The notes: a model not told the origin generated them from the sequence alone. Positions 26,843 through 35,140 are shown, counted from the first letter of the stretch. The stretch is DNA of 64,000 nt from an uncultured Ruminococcus sp. (GCA_947345935.1 CAMZZN010000004.1:31669-95668); one strand, 5' to 3'. Program-made: numbers and translations.

Positions 26843-28075
26843 ATGAAAAAGCTTTCAGCAACAGCTGTTTCCATCGTTATCGTCGGAATGACGGCTGTTT
26901 CACCCACCTGCTATGCCGGGAATAATTCATATTATGCAGAAGAACAGTTATATGACAGTAGTTCCGGGCTTGGCGCTTTGTATTTTGATACAACGAATTT
27001 TTATGCGAATTACTCGGAAAATTCCTACAACTATGGTACGTTTCTTGATGAAAACAACGTTCAGGTCTACATGGAAATGATGAAGCTGATCAATCCTTCT
27101 GTCGAAACCGTAACGGTTAAGCTGCCGAATCCTATAAAATTTACTGTTTCTACTCTGGATAATTCCTCGATGACAGATGAAGATATTAATATCTACAGGA
27201 ATACTCTGTTTTCAAACTGCCGTCCGGGGATCGACTGCGCACTTTTTGATATTCCTGAACTTTTCTGGATAGATCTTGAGCAGATGGGCGTCAATATAAA
27301 GAACTACAACGTTACCCATAATATTCGACAGGGGAACTATACCATTGAGGCAAGCGAGATAACTTTTACACCTGCGTATTACAAAAATTATGGGTCTTTG
27401 GACGGCGTAATGGAATATAAACAAAAGCTTGCCGATACAGTTGCAGATTTCCCTGTTGAGGGAAATACACGTTATGAGCAGCTGAAAAGTATTCATGACT
27501 ATATCTGTTCTTATACGTTTTATGATATCGGTTCGCCGTTTGCAAGTTCGGCAGTGGGAGCCCTTGTCGAGCCGGGAGCTGTCTGTGAAGCGTATGCTGA
27601 AGGCTTTAAGCTTATCTGTGACAGCCTTGATATTCCGTGTGTGCTTGTTGTCGGTAATTTCAGCGATCAGAGCGATGAAGCCCATATGTGGAATTATGTC
27701 CGGATGGAAGACGGAAAATGGTACGCTGTTGATCTTACCTGGGACGATCTTGACGGTTATGGCGGTAAAGAAGTTAAGTACCAGTATTTTCTGAAAGGGG
27801 CAGATACGTTTCTGACATCTCATACCCCCTCTGAAGAATTGGGATTTACTACATTTATATACCCTGAACTGGCAGAAAGCGCTTACGTTCCTGAAACAAT
27901 TCTTGTGGGCGACGTAAACCATGACGGAAAGGTGAATACGGCTGATCTTGTATATTGTACAAAGACGGTTCTTGCAGTTCATAAGCCGGTATATTCCTGC
28001 GACGTTGACAACGATGGCACTACAGACGCTTTTGATCTTGTATACCTGAGAAAAATTCTTCTTGGACTTATATGA
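26843..28075 (+). CDS. Secreted transglutaminase-like protein with C-terminal type I dockerin
   Basis: 410 residues. A Sec signal peptide (MKKLSATAVSIVIVGMTAVS, cleavage likely after CYA) is followed by an unassigned N-terminal region, a transglutaminase-like domain (about 200-320) and a dockerin (350-410). The triad is clear: Cys in PGAVCEAYAEGFKLI, His in EAHMWNYVRM, Asp in WYAVDLTWDD. The dockerin has two calcium-binding repeats, GDVNHDGKVNTADLVY and CDVDNDGTTDAFDLVYLRK. The dockerin should dock the protein onto a cohesin-bearing scaffoldin, outside the cell. Whether it cross-links, deamidates or cleaves peptide bonds is unknown. It has its own promoter and a strong ribosome site. Confidence 0.93.
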   Translation: MKKLSATAVSIVIVGMTAVSPTCYAGNNSYYAEEQLYDSSSGLGALYFDTTNFYANYSENSYNYGTFLDENNVQVYMEMMKLINPSVETVTVKLPNPIKFTVSTLDNSSMTDEDINIYRNTLFSNCRPGIDCALFDIPELFWIDLEQMGVNIKNYNVTHNIRQGNYTIEASEITFTPAYYKNYGSLDGVMEYKQKLADTVADFPVEGNTRYEQLKSIHDYICSYTFYDIGSPFASSAVGALVEPGAVCEAYAEGFKLICDSLDIPCVLVVGNFSDQSDEAHMWNYVRMEDGKWYAVDLTWDDLDGYGGKEVKYQYFLKGADTFLTSHTPSEELGFTTFIYPELAESAYVPETILVGDVNHDGKVNTADLVYCTKTVLAVHKPVYSCDVDNDGTTDAFDLVYLRKILLGLI

Positions 28076-28122
28076 ATACGCTCTAATAAAAATAGGTTTT
28101 TAAATATATTTTTCTGTAGCTA

Positions 28123-28151
28123 TTGACAAAATTCTGCAAGTGATGTATAAT
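28123..28151 (+). promoter_or_regulatory. Promoter of metK
   Basis: TTGACA at 28123-28128 and TATAAT at 28146-28151 with a 17-base spacer, directly upstream of the SAM riboswitch. Confidence 0.9.
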
Positions 28152-28161
28152 ATAAATATAA

Positions 28162-28262
28162 CCTTATCAAGAGCGGCGGAGGAAACAGGTCCTATGAAGC
28201 CCGGCAACCTGACTGTATATCAGACAAGGTGCTAAATCCTGCGGTTTACCCGGAAGATGAGG
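28162..28262 (+). promoter_or_regulatory. SAM-I riboswitch (S box)
   Basis: Conserved S-box blocks in order: CCTTATCAAGAG, GGCGGAGGAAACAGGTCC, TATGAAGCCCGGCAACC, and AAGGTGCTAAATCCTGC. The closing P1 helix pairs CCTTATC with GATGAGG (28256-28262). It senses S-adenosylmethionine and should shut off metK through the hairpin at 28278-28308. Confidence 0.97.
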
Positions 28263-28277
28263 ATTTCTATTAAAATG

Positions 28278-28308
28278 AAACGCTCCGGTCGGAGCGTTTT
28301 TATATTTT
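28278..28308 (+). terminator. SAM riboswitch terminator
   Basis: AAACGCTCC (28278-28286) pairs with GGAGCGTTT (28291-28299), followed by TTTATATTTT. It lies between the aptamer and the AGGAGG ribosome site of metK. Confidence 0.92.
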
Positions 28309-28322
28309 CAGGAGGTTTTTTA

Positions 28323-29507
28323 ATGAGCAAACGTTTTTTTACTTCGGAGTCAGTTACCGAAGGACATCCGGATAAAATATGCGATCAGATTTCAGACGCT
28401 GTCCTCGATGCAATTCTTGAACAGGACAAGTTTGGTCGTGTTGCCTGCGAAACAGCAGTCACAACCGGAATGATACTCTGTATGGGTGAAATTACTACGA
28501 CGGCTGATATAGATATTCCCAAGATAGCACGACAGGTAGTTTCAGAGATCGGTTACGACAGAGCAAAGTACGGTTTTGACGCTCATACCTGTTCTGTTCT
28601 TACCTCTATTGATGAGCAGTCGGCAGATATAGCGATGGGCGTAAACGAAGCGTTTGAATACAGAGAGGAAAACAACGAAAGCGACGGTCTTTCCAATGGT
28701 GCGGGAGATCAGGGAATAATGTTCGGATATGCCTGCAATGAAACACCGGAATTGATGCCGCTTCCGATATCTCTTGCGCATAAGCTCGCTCTTCGACTTA
28801 CTGAGGTGAGAAAAGACGGTACGCTGCGTTATCTTCGTCCCGACGGAAAAACTCAGGTCACTGTTGAATATGACGACGGCAGACCTGTAAGAATTGACGC
28901 CGTTGTTGTTTCGTCTCAGCATTCAGCAGATATAAATCTTAGTCAGCTGCGCAGCGATATTGAAGAATTCGTTATACGTCCCGTAATTCCGAAAGAACTG
29001 TTTGATGAAAATACAAAGATTTTCATTAATCCTACAGGAAGATTTGTGGTTGGCGGTCCGCAGGGAGACAGCGGTCTTACCGGAAGGAAGATCATTGTTG
29101 ATACATACGGCGGATATTCACGTCACGGCGGCGGAGCATTCAGCGGAAAGGATCCGACAAAAGTTGACAGAAGCGCTGCATATGCTGCAAGGTATATTGC
29201 AAAAAACATTGTTGCAGCCGGATTGGCGGACAAGTGTGAGGTGCAACTTTCCTATGCTATAGGCGTAGCAGAGCCTATTTCGGTTCTTGTCGATACGTTC
29301 GGAACGGGCAGAGTAGATGAGGACAAGCTGTCCGAGGCAGTTACAAAGGTATTCGATCTTCGTCCTTCGGCTATTATTGAAATGCTCGATCTGAGAAAGC
29401 CGCAGTACAGAAAGCTTGCGTCCTACGGTCACATGGGCAGAGAAGATCTGGGTGCAGCATGGGAAAAGACCGACAAGGCAGAGATTATTAAGGCAGCTCT
29501 TGCATAA
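28323..29507 (+). CDS. metK: S-adenosylmethionine synthetase
   Basis: 394 residues from ATG 28323 behind CAGGAGG; a longer frame would start inside the riboswitch. It makes SAM from methionine and ATP. Signatures are [18 protein letters not shown] near residue 12, [12 protein letters not shown] near 120, and [18 protein letters not shown] near 265. The product feeds back through the SAM-I leader. The next gene begins 10 bases later. Confidence 0.98.
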   Translation: MSKRFFTSESVTEGHPDKICDQISDAVLDAILEQDKFGRVACETAVTTGMILCMGEITTTADIDIPKIARQVVSEIGYDRAKYGFDAHTCSVLTSIDEQSADIAMGVNEAFEYREENNESDGLSNGAGDQGIMFGYACNETPELMPLPISLAHKLALRLTEVRKDGTLRYLRPDGKTQVTVEYDDGRPVRIDAVVVSSQHSADINLSQLRSDIEEFVIRPVIPKELFDENTKIFINPTGRFVVGGPQGDSGLTGRKIIVDTYGGYSRHGGGAFSGKDPTKVDRSAAYAARYIAKNIVAAGLADKCEVQLSYAIGVAEPISVLVDTFGTGRVDEDKLSEAVTKVFDLRPSAIIEMLDLRKPQYRKLASYGHMGREDLGAAWEKTDKAEIIKAALA

Positions 29508-29517
29508 GGTGTATAAA

Positions 29518-29931
29518 ATGGAAACGAAAAATTATGCGGAGATCCACATGAAAAATGCGGTTCTTATCGAAATTTTCAGCCGATATGCGGAAAATTATGT
29601 ACTTGCGGAATTTATTGCGCCGGACGGTACGATAAATCTTAAATTCAGGATGAATTCTCCTGTTGAGCCGCCGACTTGTTGTGAACATATTCTCAGTCTG
29701 CTTTTTGCGCTGTTTGAAAGTAATCCGGATACGTCTGTCGGAAGAATATATATGTCCAATCAGAAAGAGATACTTCGTGAAACTGTTTACAGACTGGCGC
29801 AGGTGATGGACAGTTTCAGCGACGTTAGGCTTTCTATGCACATTGTAAAGAAGGATGAAAAGAATCCGGGTAAAGATATTACTCAGCATACTGAATTTAC
29901 AATAACAAGAACAACAAGCAAAAGCTCATAA
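29518..29931 (+). CDS. Protein of unknown function downstream of metK
   Basis: 137 residues from ATG 29518, with AAGG eight bases upstream; ATG 29548 is an alternative. The product is soluble, without membrane segments or known motifs, with alternating helix and strand (NYVLAEFIAPDGTINLKF, then CCEHILSLLFALFESN). It probably shares the metK transcript and thus SAM control. A strong terminator follows. I do not recognise the family. Confidence 0.75.
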   Translation: METKNYAEIHMKNAVLIEIFSRYAENYVLAEFIAPDGTINLKFRMNSPVEPPTCCEHILSLLFALFESNPDTSVGRIYMSNQKEILRETVYRLAQVMDSFSDVRLSMHIVKKDEKNPGKDITQHTEFTITRTTSKSS

Positions 29932-29971
29932 CGAAATTATTTAAGTTTTGTACATGAACATAGTAATCGCT

Positions 29972-30007
29972 AAAAAGCCGGCAGCAAGAAACTGCCGGCT
30001 TTTATTT
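29972..30007. terminator. Bidirectional terminator
   Basis: AAAAAGCCGGCAG (29972-29984) pairs with CTGCCGGCTTTT (29992-30003), with T-rich or A-rich flanks on both sides. It ends the metK unit and lies behind the converging recombinase gene. Confidence 0.92.
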
Positions 30008-30027
30008 TGTACTTGACTCTATTGCGT

Positions 30028-31491
30028 TTATAAAAATTCCACATTAAGTGACAGGTCGGAATCCTGCTTATTTTTATGCATTCTGATTGTTTTATTATAA
30101 TATATTCTGCGTACAGCCGAATGGAGCAGTCTGTTCTTTTCTTCAGGACAGGATGAATTAAAATTCTCTATAACGCTTCTAAGTCCTTCAATAGCTTTAT
30201 CAGCGGATAACTGAGGCGGATCCCGCTTGTCTGATATTTCCTTGACAGCCGCTTCAAGTGTTTTTATTTTCTCGTTTACTGCTCCGGAACGTTCGAGAAA
30301 GGTATTGATATCGTAAACTTCCTGTTCCAACAGATCATACATACGTGAAAGCTGACGTTTTGCCTTTGAAAGTTCAGATTCAAGGGCTGATCTTTTATCG
30401 GGTTCATTATTGGTTTTTACAACAGCCTTTTTTTTAAGTTCCTGAAAACGCTTTATACGGTAACGAAATGCCGCAAGCACTGCTTCGTCAACTGCATCAA
30501 ATGCGGAGCTTACCGTTTTCCCTCTGCATTTTTGGTAAACGCAAAGCAGATGTTCGTGACCGCTGTTTGCGATAAATCTGCGTTTCATTTGATGAGTACA
30601 ATTTTTACAGTACATTATCCCATGATAATAATTAAGCAGAGTATCATTCGGGTGAAGCTGTGCAGCCGGATCTGTTTTTTTCTTCTGCTGAACGGCATTA
30701 AATATCTCTTCGCTGATAACAGGCTGGTGCAGTCCTTTGTAAAGCGTATTGCCGTTAGATTTGCTTTTCCAGCCTATTTTACCGCAGTACAGCGGATTTG
30801 TAAGTATCTTTTTAATACTCGGAGATTCCCAGTATTGACTTTTCCGGGGGCTGATACCCATGCGGTTCAACTCGTTGGCTATGTATTTCGCACCGTGACC
30901 GTCAAGATACATCTTATAGATCAGTTTTATTATCTCAGCTTCCTCTGTAATTATTTCAAGCGTATGAACTTTAGGTTCAGGGTTGATTTTCCTGTAACCG
31001 TATGGTTCGGCGGCGCTGATATAATTTCCTTCTTTTATTGATGCAAGTCTGCCTGCCTGCATCCGACGATTGATAGTTTTGTATTCACGGCGGCTCATAA
31101 ATAATGAGAATTCAAAGTATTCCTCGTCAAACTCGTTATCTGGATCGTATGTCTTAGCAGGCGTAACTATCTTTGTATAAGAATTACGGAACGCCTGGGC
31201 GACAATGCCTTGATCTATAGTATCGCCTCTTGCAAGACGTTCCACCTCCACAACGAGAACCCCGGCATATTTTTTTTCGGCGACATCGGCAAGCAGAGAC
31301 TGCATTTGCGGACGTGCGGCTATGCTGTCTCCGCTTACTATCTCCTTGTATATTTTTATAATATTCAGGTTTTGCCTTTCAGCAAGTTCAAGGAGCATAT
31401 TCTGATGTCTGCTGAGAGTTTCCCCTTCGCCACGGGCTTCCGCTTCAACGTCAGCTCTTGATTTTCGCAGATACATACAGTAATCCTTCAT
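30028..31491 (-). CDS. Large serine recombinase
   Basis: 487 residues. The N-terminal resolvase domain (1-150) has the catalytic Ser in YLRKSRADVE near residue 11 and the arginine motif VVEVERLARG near 85. A recombinase domain (about 160-260) includes YLDGHGAKYIANELNRMG, then comes a zinc ribbon (MYCKNCTH...CVYQKCRG, near 295-325) and a coiled-coil region (about 350-430). This order is that of phage/ICE integrases and transposon TnpX-like enzymes. GGGAGTGAT precedes the start. No phage or transposon genes adjoin it and no att repeats were found, so it may mark a decayed element. Confidence 0.93.
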   Translation of the reverse strand: MKDYCMYLRKSRADVEAEARGEGETLSRHQNMLLELAERQNLNIIKIYKEIVSGDSIAARPQMQSLLADVAEKKYAGVLVVEVERLARGDTIDQGIVAQAFRNSYTKIVTPAKTYDPDNEFDEEYFEFSLFMSRREYKTINRRMQAGRLASIKEGNYISAAEPYGYRKINPEPKVHTLEIITEEAEIIKLIYKMYLDGHGAKYIANELNRMGISPRKSQYWESPSIKKILTNPLYCGKIGWKSKSNGNTLYKGLHQPVISEEIFNAVQQKKKTDPAAQLHPNDTLLNYYHGIMYCKNCTHQMKRRFIANSGHEHLLCVYQKCRGKTVSSAFDAVDEAVLAAFRYRIKRFQELKKKAVVKTNNEPDKRSALESELSKAKRQLSRMYDLLEQEVYDINTFLERSGAVNEKIKTLEAAVKEISDKRDPPQLSADKAIEGLRSVIENFNSSCPEEKNRLLHSAVRRIYYNKTIRMHKNKQDSDLSLNVEFL

Positions 31492-31611
31492 ATCATCACT
31501 CCCTTTTTATTTGCCTTTGCTGCAAACTATCCGGTAATGCCGGTATAATGCTATTCCGTATCTCAGAAATATCAGATATGAATTCCTCAAAGCCCGGTTA
31601 GGACTTTTCAC

Positions 31612-32907
31612 TTATTTTAAATCTCCGTTAGCCGGATTATCAAGAACCTTTCCCGTATCGTCAAATCGTGAACCGTGACATGGACAGTCCCAGGAATGTT
31701 CGGCAGAATTCCATTTAAGAGCACATCCCATATGAGGGCATCTTTTTGCTGTGGGAGTAATCAGATTCTTGATTGACTTTCCGCCGTTTATGAAAAGCTG
31801 CGGTTTAATGATATTTCTGGACGGATTGAAAACATCCGCAAAATCATTGTGTTTGTCAATAACCATATCGCTTAGTATCATTGCAGCTGTCATTGCGCTT
31901 GTCATTCCCCATTTATTGAATCCGCTTGCCGTATACAGATTCGGCGTATTGCCTGAATATTTACCAATATACGGTATTCCGTCAAGACTCATGCAGTCCT
32001 GAGCCGCCCAGTGATATTTCTCGGCAGCGTTTGGATAATGCAGCTTTGCAAAGTTACGCAGTTTATTCCAGTTTCCGCCGCTTTCGCCTGTTCTGTGACC
32101 TCCTCCGCCAACTAACAGCAAATTTTTGTAATTCCTGAACGAAAATCCTGTATGATTTTCGTCAACGTACATTCCGTTCACATCTGGAGCGTTTTCCAGA
32201 GCAATAACATATGAACGATGCTGATAAAGTTTAAGAAAATAACTTCCATGCTTATTAATAAAAGGAAAATGAGTTGTAACTATTACTTTATCGGCTTTGA
32301 TTCTGCATTTATCAGTGATTGCCGTGTTGCCTGCCATTTCACGTACAAAAGTATTTTCATAGATGTTTAGCGTTCCTGCGAAAGATGAAATAAATTTGAG
32401 CGGATCAAATTGAGCCTGATTTGGGATTTTCACCGCTCCGACTGTATTTATTGGTATCGGCAGGTTTTCACAGAACTCTGCATTACAGCTGATTTTGTCA
32501 AGCGCATTTATTTCGTTTTCAAGTTGGTTCCGATCATTTACGGAATATATAAAGTTATCTTTTATTTCATAGTTACATTTAATATTTATGCACATTTCCG
32601 CATATTTATCAAAGGCTTTTTTATTAGCTTCCAAATATTTCCGAGCAGCTTCCGTTCCGGCGCTTTTAAGAATTTTCTGATAGATAAGTCCATGCTGAAA
32701 AGTTATTTTTGCCGTTGTATTTTGAGTCGTACCAGAGCATATTCTGTTCTTTTCCGCAAGAATATATTTCACTCCGTTCTGATGCAGAAAATATGCTGTG
32801 AGAATTCCTGTTATTCCTCCGCCGATTATAAGAACATCCGCTTTAACGTTATTTTCAAGTTCCGGAAAAACGGGTAATTTTGTGTCATCCTGCCACACTG
32901 ATTTCAT
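31612..32907 (-). CDS. FAD-dependent oxidoreductase with C-terminal Rieske domain
   Basis: 431 residues from ATG 32907, which has GGAGGAAATCAT upstream; a longer frame would run through the hairpin at 32925. The N-terminal dinucleotide-binding motif VLIIGGGITGILTAYFL and the DadA/GlpO-type body (LLVGGGGHRTGE near residue 265, YTASGFNKWGMTSA near 330) bind FAD. The last 60 residues carry the Rieske ligands in RCPHMGC and CPCHGSRFD for a 2Fe-2S cluster. Similar fusions occur in anaerobes but substrates are unknown. It probably oxidises an amine or a similar substrate and passes electrons to the cluster; that is inference. Confidence 0.92.
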   Translation of the reverse strand: MKSVWQDDTKLPVFPELENNVKADVLIIGGGITGILTAYFLHQNGVKYILAEKNRICSGTTQNTTAKITFQHGLIYQKILKSAGTEAARKYLEANKKAFDKYAEMCINIKCNYEIKDNFIYSVNDRNQLENEINALDKISCNAEFCENLPIPINTVGAVKIPNQAQFDPLKFISSFAGTLNIYENTFVREMAGNTAITDKCRIKADKVIVTTHFPFINKHGSYFLKLYQHRSYVIALENAPDVNGMYVDENHTGFSFRNYKNLLLVGGGGHRTGESGGNWNKLRNFAKLHYPNAAEKYHWAAQDCMSLDGIPYIGKYSGNTPNLYTASGFNKWGMTSAMTAAMILSDMVIDKHNDFADVFNPSRNIIKPQLFINGGKSIKNLITPTAKRCPHMGCALKWNSAEHSWDCPCHGSRFDDTGKVLDNPANGDLK

Positions 32908-32924
32908 ATGATTTCCTCCATAAC

Positions 32925-32964
32925 AACAACGCCGTTTGAACGTGTTCCAAACGGCGTTGTTTTT
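32925..32964. terminator. Long hairpin between minus-strand genes
   Basis: The 14-bp stem 32925-32938 / 32948-32961 (core AACGCCGTTTG) is perfect and followed by TTTT on the plus strand only. On the minus strand it lies between the stop at 32964 and the oxidoreductase ribosome site but lacks a good T run, so it may reduce read-through or protect the message. Confidence 0.65.
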
Positions 32965-33239
32965 CACTGATCCTGCAAGTCTGCCGCAGGAATATCGTTC
33001 TCTAAATTATCTCTTGCAAGATCGTTATCAATAGTTCGATATGCAGAAGATATCGGAACTTCATGAGAGTAGGATTTATTATGCCACACTTTCTGCGAGG
33101 CGCTTGATGTTCCCGCAATTATAGGATTTGCATGAGTTTTTCCCGACTTGGCCTTTCCCTGAATTTCAGGTACGGGAGATACGTCATTTTTCAGCTGAGT
33201 ATGAGTATATTCAGGTCTTTTCATTCCTTTTTTCGCCAT
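32964..33239 (-). CDS. Small hydrophilic protein of unknown function (91 aa)
   Basis: Begins MAKKGMKRPEYTH at ATG 33239 with GAGGTGATAAAC upstream; a longer version to 33287 lacks a ribosome site. The product is hydrophilic and low in hydrophobic residues, with a basic N-terminus and an acidic C-terminus (NLENDIPAADLQDQ), suggesting a disordered or loosely folded protein. The proline-containing block VSPVPEIQGKAKSGKTHANP looks conserved in style with other clostridial small proteins. Function unknown. Confidence 0.7.
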   Translation of the reverse strand: MAKKGMKRPEYTHTQLKNDVSPVPEIQGKAKSGKTHANPIIAGTSSASQKVWHNKSYSHEVPISSAYRTIDNDLARDNLENDIPAADLQDQ

Positions 33240-33309
33240 GTTTATCACCTCGTGATTAGTGTACGATAAACGGCGTATTTTATTCATAGAAATAAAAACA
33301 ATAATCGGG

Positions 33310-33349
33310 AGCGCCGCATAAAGCCGTCAGGCGTGCTTTGTGCGGCGCT
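33310..33349. repeat. Palindromic repeat family B, complete copy
   Basis: Arms 33310-33324 and 33335-33349 form a 15-bp stem with one T-G pair (AGCGCCGCA / TGCGGCGCT plus AAAGC / GCTTT). The loop and 3' arm, CGTCAGGCGTGCTTTGTGCG and following, recur with two changes at 58144-58164. There is no T run, so it is unlikely to be a simple terminator. Confidence 0.75.
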
Positions 33350-33379
33350 GCATTTATGTCAGAAATCTGTGCACATATT

Positions 33380-33577
33380 TTATGAAGACAGGTTCTGATT
33401 GTATGATTCTATTATATTCTGAACATACTGCTGCATTTCTCTGCGTGATTTTATAGAATGAGTACCGCTGATTATCTGCTGTTTCTGCCGATCTGAAAGC
33501 GATGAAAATCTTTCCATAGCTTCGGGATTCATTGCAAGAGCCATGCCGAGTCCCACGGGCATTTCAATATTATTCAT
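33380..33577 (-). CDS. Conserved small clostridial protein of unknown function (65 aa)
   Basis: Starts at ATG 33577 with CGGAGGTGACGT upstream. The product MNNIEMPVGLGMALAMNPEA, then RFSSLSDRQKQQIISGTHSI, is all-helical and of a type often seen next to amidase or recombinase genes in Clostridia. Its last residues (QNLSS) are encoded by a half-site of repeat family A (33381-33396), so its C-terminus may have been created by a repeat insertion. Function unknown. Confidence 0.75.
   Translation of the reverse strand: MNNIEMPVGLGMALAMNPEAMERFSSLSDRQKQQIISGTHSIKSRREMQQYVQNIIESYNQNLSS
33381..33396 (-). repeat. Half-site of palindromic repeat family A
   Basis: TATGAAGACAGGTTCT matches one arm of the copies at 33625 and 34555. 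It overlaps the last codons of the small minus-strand gene. Confidence 0.6.
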
Positions 33578-33624
33578 ACGTCACCTCCGATATCATTGTC
33601 TGCACTTGTGACGGTTTTATTCTT

Positions 33625-33676
33625 AAAACCTGTTTTCATAAAAAGATATGCATCTTATCCTATGAAGACAGGTTTT
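33625..33676. repeat. Palindromic repeat family A, complete copy
   Basis: AAAACCTGTTTTCATA (33625-33640) and TATGAAGACAGGTTTT (33661-33676) are inverted with one mismatch, and an inner AAGAT / ATCTT pair extends the hairpin. It lies between the 65-aa gene and the amidase-domain gene. Confidence 0.8.
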
Positions 33677-33691
33677 TATATAACTGAGGAA

Positions 33692-34177
33692 TCAAGAATT
33701 CTTTCGTGTGCCGATTATTTTCAAACAGCGAATATTATCGTAAACATAAGCAGTCAGCGGTCGGTTGAATGCGTCAAAGGTGTGGGCGGCTACATAAGGC
33801 ACTCCGTCGTGAACATTTATGACTAACAAACTGTGATAGAAACGGCTGTCCGAACCGAGCTGTATAATGTCTCCCGGACTTATCCGGTTGATAGAAACAG
33901 CTTCTCCAAATGGTCCGACGCCTCTGTTATTCATGATAAATCTATGGAAATACTCTACACTTGTCCATGCGGCGGCACGGTCATGTATAGAGTTGTAATA
34001 CCAGCCTGTATCACGGGTATAGTTCATTACAGCGCCGCCTGCATACAGACATTGAGATACAAAATTTGTGCAGTCGCCGCCGATTTTATCAAAATTATAA
34101 TATGCAGGATTTCGGGAAAAAGCCCACTTCCGTGCATAGTCAATTTCAGCAGGAATATTCAGCGGATATTCGTTCAT
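33692..34177 (-). CDS. Putative amidase domain protein (Amidase_6, NlpC/P60-like)
   Basis: 161 residues starting at ATG 34177 with CGGAGGTGG upstream. It contains the Amidase_6 signature: YARKWAFSRNPAYYNFD near residue 14, the catalytic Cys in GGDCTNFVSQCLYAGG near 35, WYYN, and a His in YHSLLVINVHDG near 120. The domain is related to papain-like cell-wall hydrolases. No signal peptide is seen, so it may be cytosolic, exported by another route or released by lysis. It lies among small unknown genes and palindromes of the accessory region. Confidence 0.88.
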   Translation of the reverse strand: MNEYPLNIPAEIDYARKWAFSRNPAYYNFDKIGGDCTNFVSQCLYAGGAVMNYTRDTGWYYNSIHDRAAAWTSVEYFHRFIMNNRGVGPFGEAVSINRISPGDIIQLGSDSRFYHSLLVINVHDGVPYVAAHTFDAFNRPLTAYVYDNIRCLKIIGTRKNS

Positions 34178-34297
34178 TTTACCACCTCCGATTTTATTGT
34201 ATGTTTACGTGATGCTGAAAATGACAAAATAAAATGTAGAAATATGTCAAATAGTACTGGCACTGTCACATAAAATTAAAAGAAAGGAGCTGGTTTT

Positions 34298-34555
34298 ATG
34301 GCTAAGAAAAATGATAAATTATCGCTTTGGGAGCGTTCAGAATATGATGTCATTAATGAAACAGAGACGGAAAATGGCTTAGCTGCTGTATTAAAAGTAC
34401 GGAACAACGGAGCAATGGTGATCTGCAATATTCCGAAACATACTCCGGATGAAGAAAAAAGAATTGCGGAGGATATTACCGAGGCAATGATGCAGATCGT
34501 CTATACGGGTCAGGATATAAGCCGTTTCAAAAGTATGGAGATTCTGTTAGATTAA
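34298..34555 (+). CDS. Small protein of unknown function (85 aa)
   Basis: Starts at ATG 34298 after AGAAAGGAG. The soluble product begins MAKKNDKLSLWERSEYDVIN and has a beta-rich first half and a helical second half (DEEKRIAEDITEAMMQIVY). No motif is recognised. Its stop overlaps the first base of the palindromic repeat at 34555, which probably acts as its terminator. Confidence 0.7.
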   Translation: MAKKNDKLSLWERSEYDVINETETENGLAAVLKVRNNGAMVICNIPKHTPDEEKRIAEDITEAMMQIVYTGQDISRFKSMEILLD

Positions 34556-34607
34556 GAACCTGTGTTCATAGAGAAGGCGTTCTTCTTATTCTATGAACAC
34601 AGGTTCT
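34555..34607. repeat. Palindromic repeat family A, complete copy
   Basis: The 18-base arm AGAACCTGTGTTCATAGA (34555-34572) is repeated exactly in reverse complement at 34590-34607, with a further GAAG/CTTC pairing in the 17-base loop. It lies between the 85-aa gene and the agrB remnant. Confidence 0.88.
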
Positions 34608-34648
34608 GAAATACAGGATCTTAATGTGTGCTGTTGATTATGTTAGAA

Positions 34649-35098
34649 TTATGCTTGATTATTTTTTGAAGACAGGTTATTATTTTTTATAAGCCCAAAG
34701 ATAATCATTAATGATAGAACTATTGTTGAAGTCATAATGCTCTGCACTGCAAATTGTAATTTTGCAAAATAAAAAATCAATATTGCTATATTTTCTATAC
34801 TGAATATAATTATGGTTCTCTTTTTGTAAATTTTTTTCTCTAATTGATCCAAAGGTTTATTCTTATCTTCAACAGGTGAAAAAACTAATATTATGATACT
34901 GGAAATATAGTATAGCGAGCAGTAAATGAGCAGCGGAATGCTGAAATACCTCATTGCCAAAAGAACTGTTGCTACAAAGCATGATGAAAATATGTAACAT
35001 CTGAATGGCGTACTGAAATGAAATCCGCCTGCAAATATTCTTAGCGGAATAAAAGCTGAAATAAATTCTTGAATTATTATAATTAAATTTGTTTCAGA
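34649..35098 (-). pseudogene. agrB-like gene lacking its 5' end
   Basis: Reading on the minus strand, the frame is open from 35167 to the stop at 34649 but has no ATG, GTG or TTG before an internal TTG at 34960. The part upstream of that TTG encodes the AgrB core: FIPLRIFAGGFHFSTPFRC, with catalytic His and Cys seven residues apart as in AgrB, then FSSCFVATVLL and later FSPVEDKNKPLDQLEKKIY. AgrB is the membrane peptidase that processes the autoinducer precursor. About 40 N-terminal residues are missing; the sequence before about 35090 (NLIQVNLVQVKSQ) comes from repeats. The last residues (NNLSS) are encoded by a family A half-site. Confidence 0.8.
34666..34678 (-). repeat. Half-site of palindromic repeat family A
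   Basis: TTGAAGACAGGTT matches the arm of the palindromes at 33625 and 34555 and forms the last codons of the agrB remnant. Confidence 0.5.
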
Positions 35099-35110
35099 AT
35101 ATTGACTTTT

Positions 35111-35140
35111 AACCTGAACCAGATTAACCTGAATCAGGTT
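35111..35140. repeat. Two tandem 15-base repeats
   Basis: AACCTGAACCAGATT (35111-35125) is followed directly by AACCTGAATCAGGTT (35126-35140); the second is itself a near-perfect palindrome. It sits at the broken 5' end of the agrB remnant, next to a TATAAT at 35140-35145. It could be an operator or part of a rearrangement junction. Confidence 0.65.

Noticed and set aside
33300..34610. Closely spaced palindromes considered as a CRISPR array
   Set aside because: The repeats are inverted, irregularly spaced, separated by genes and of two different families; there are no regular spacers and no cas genes.
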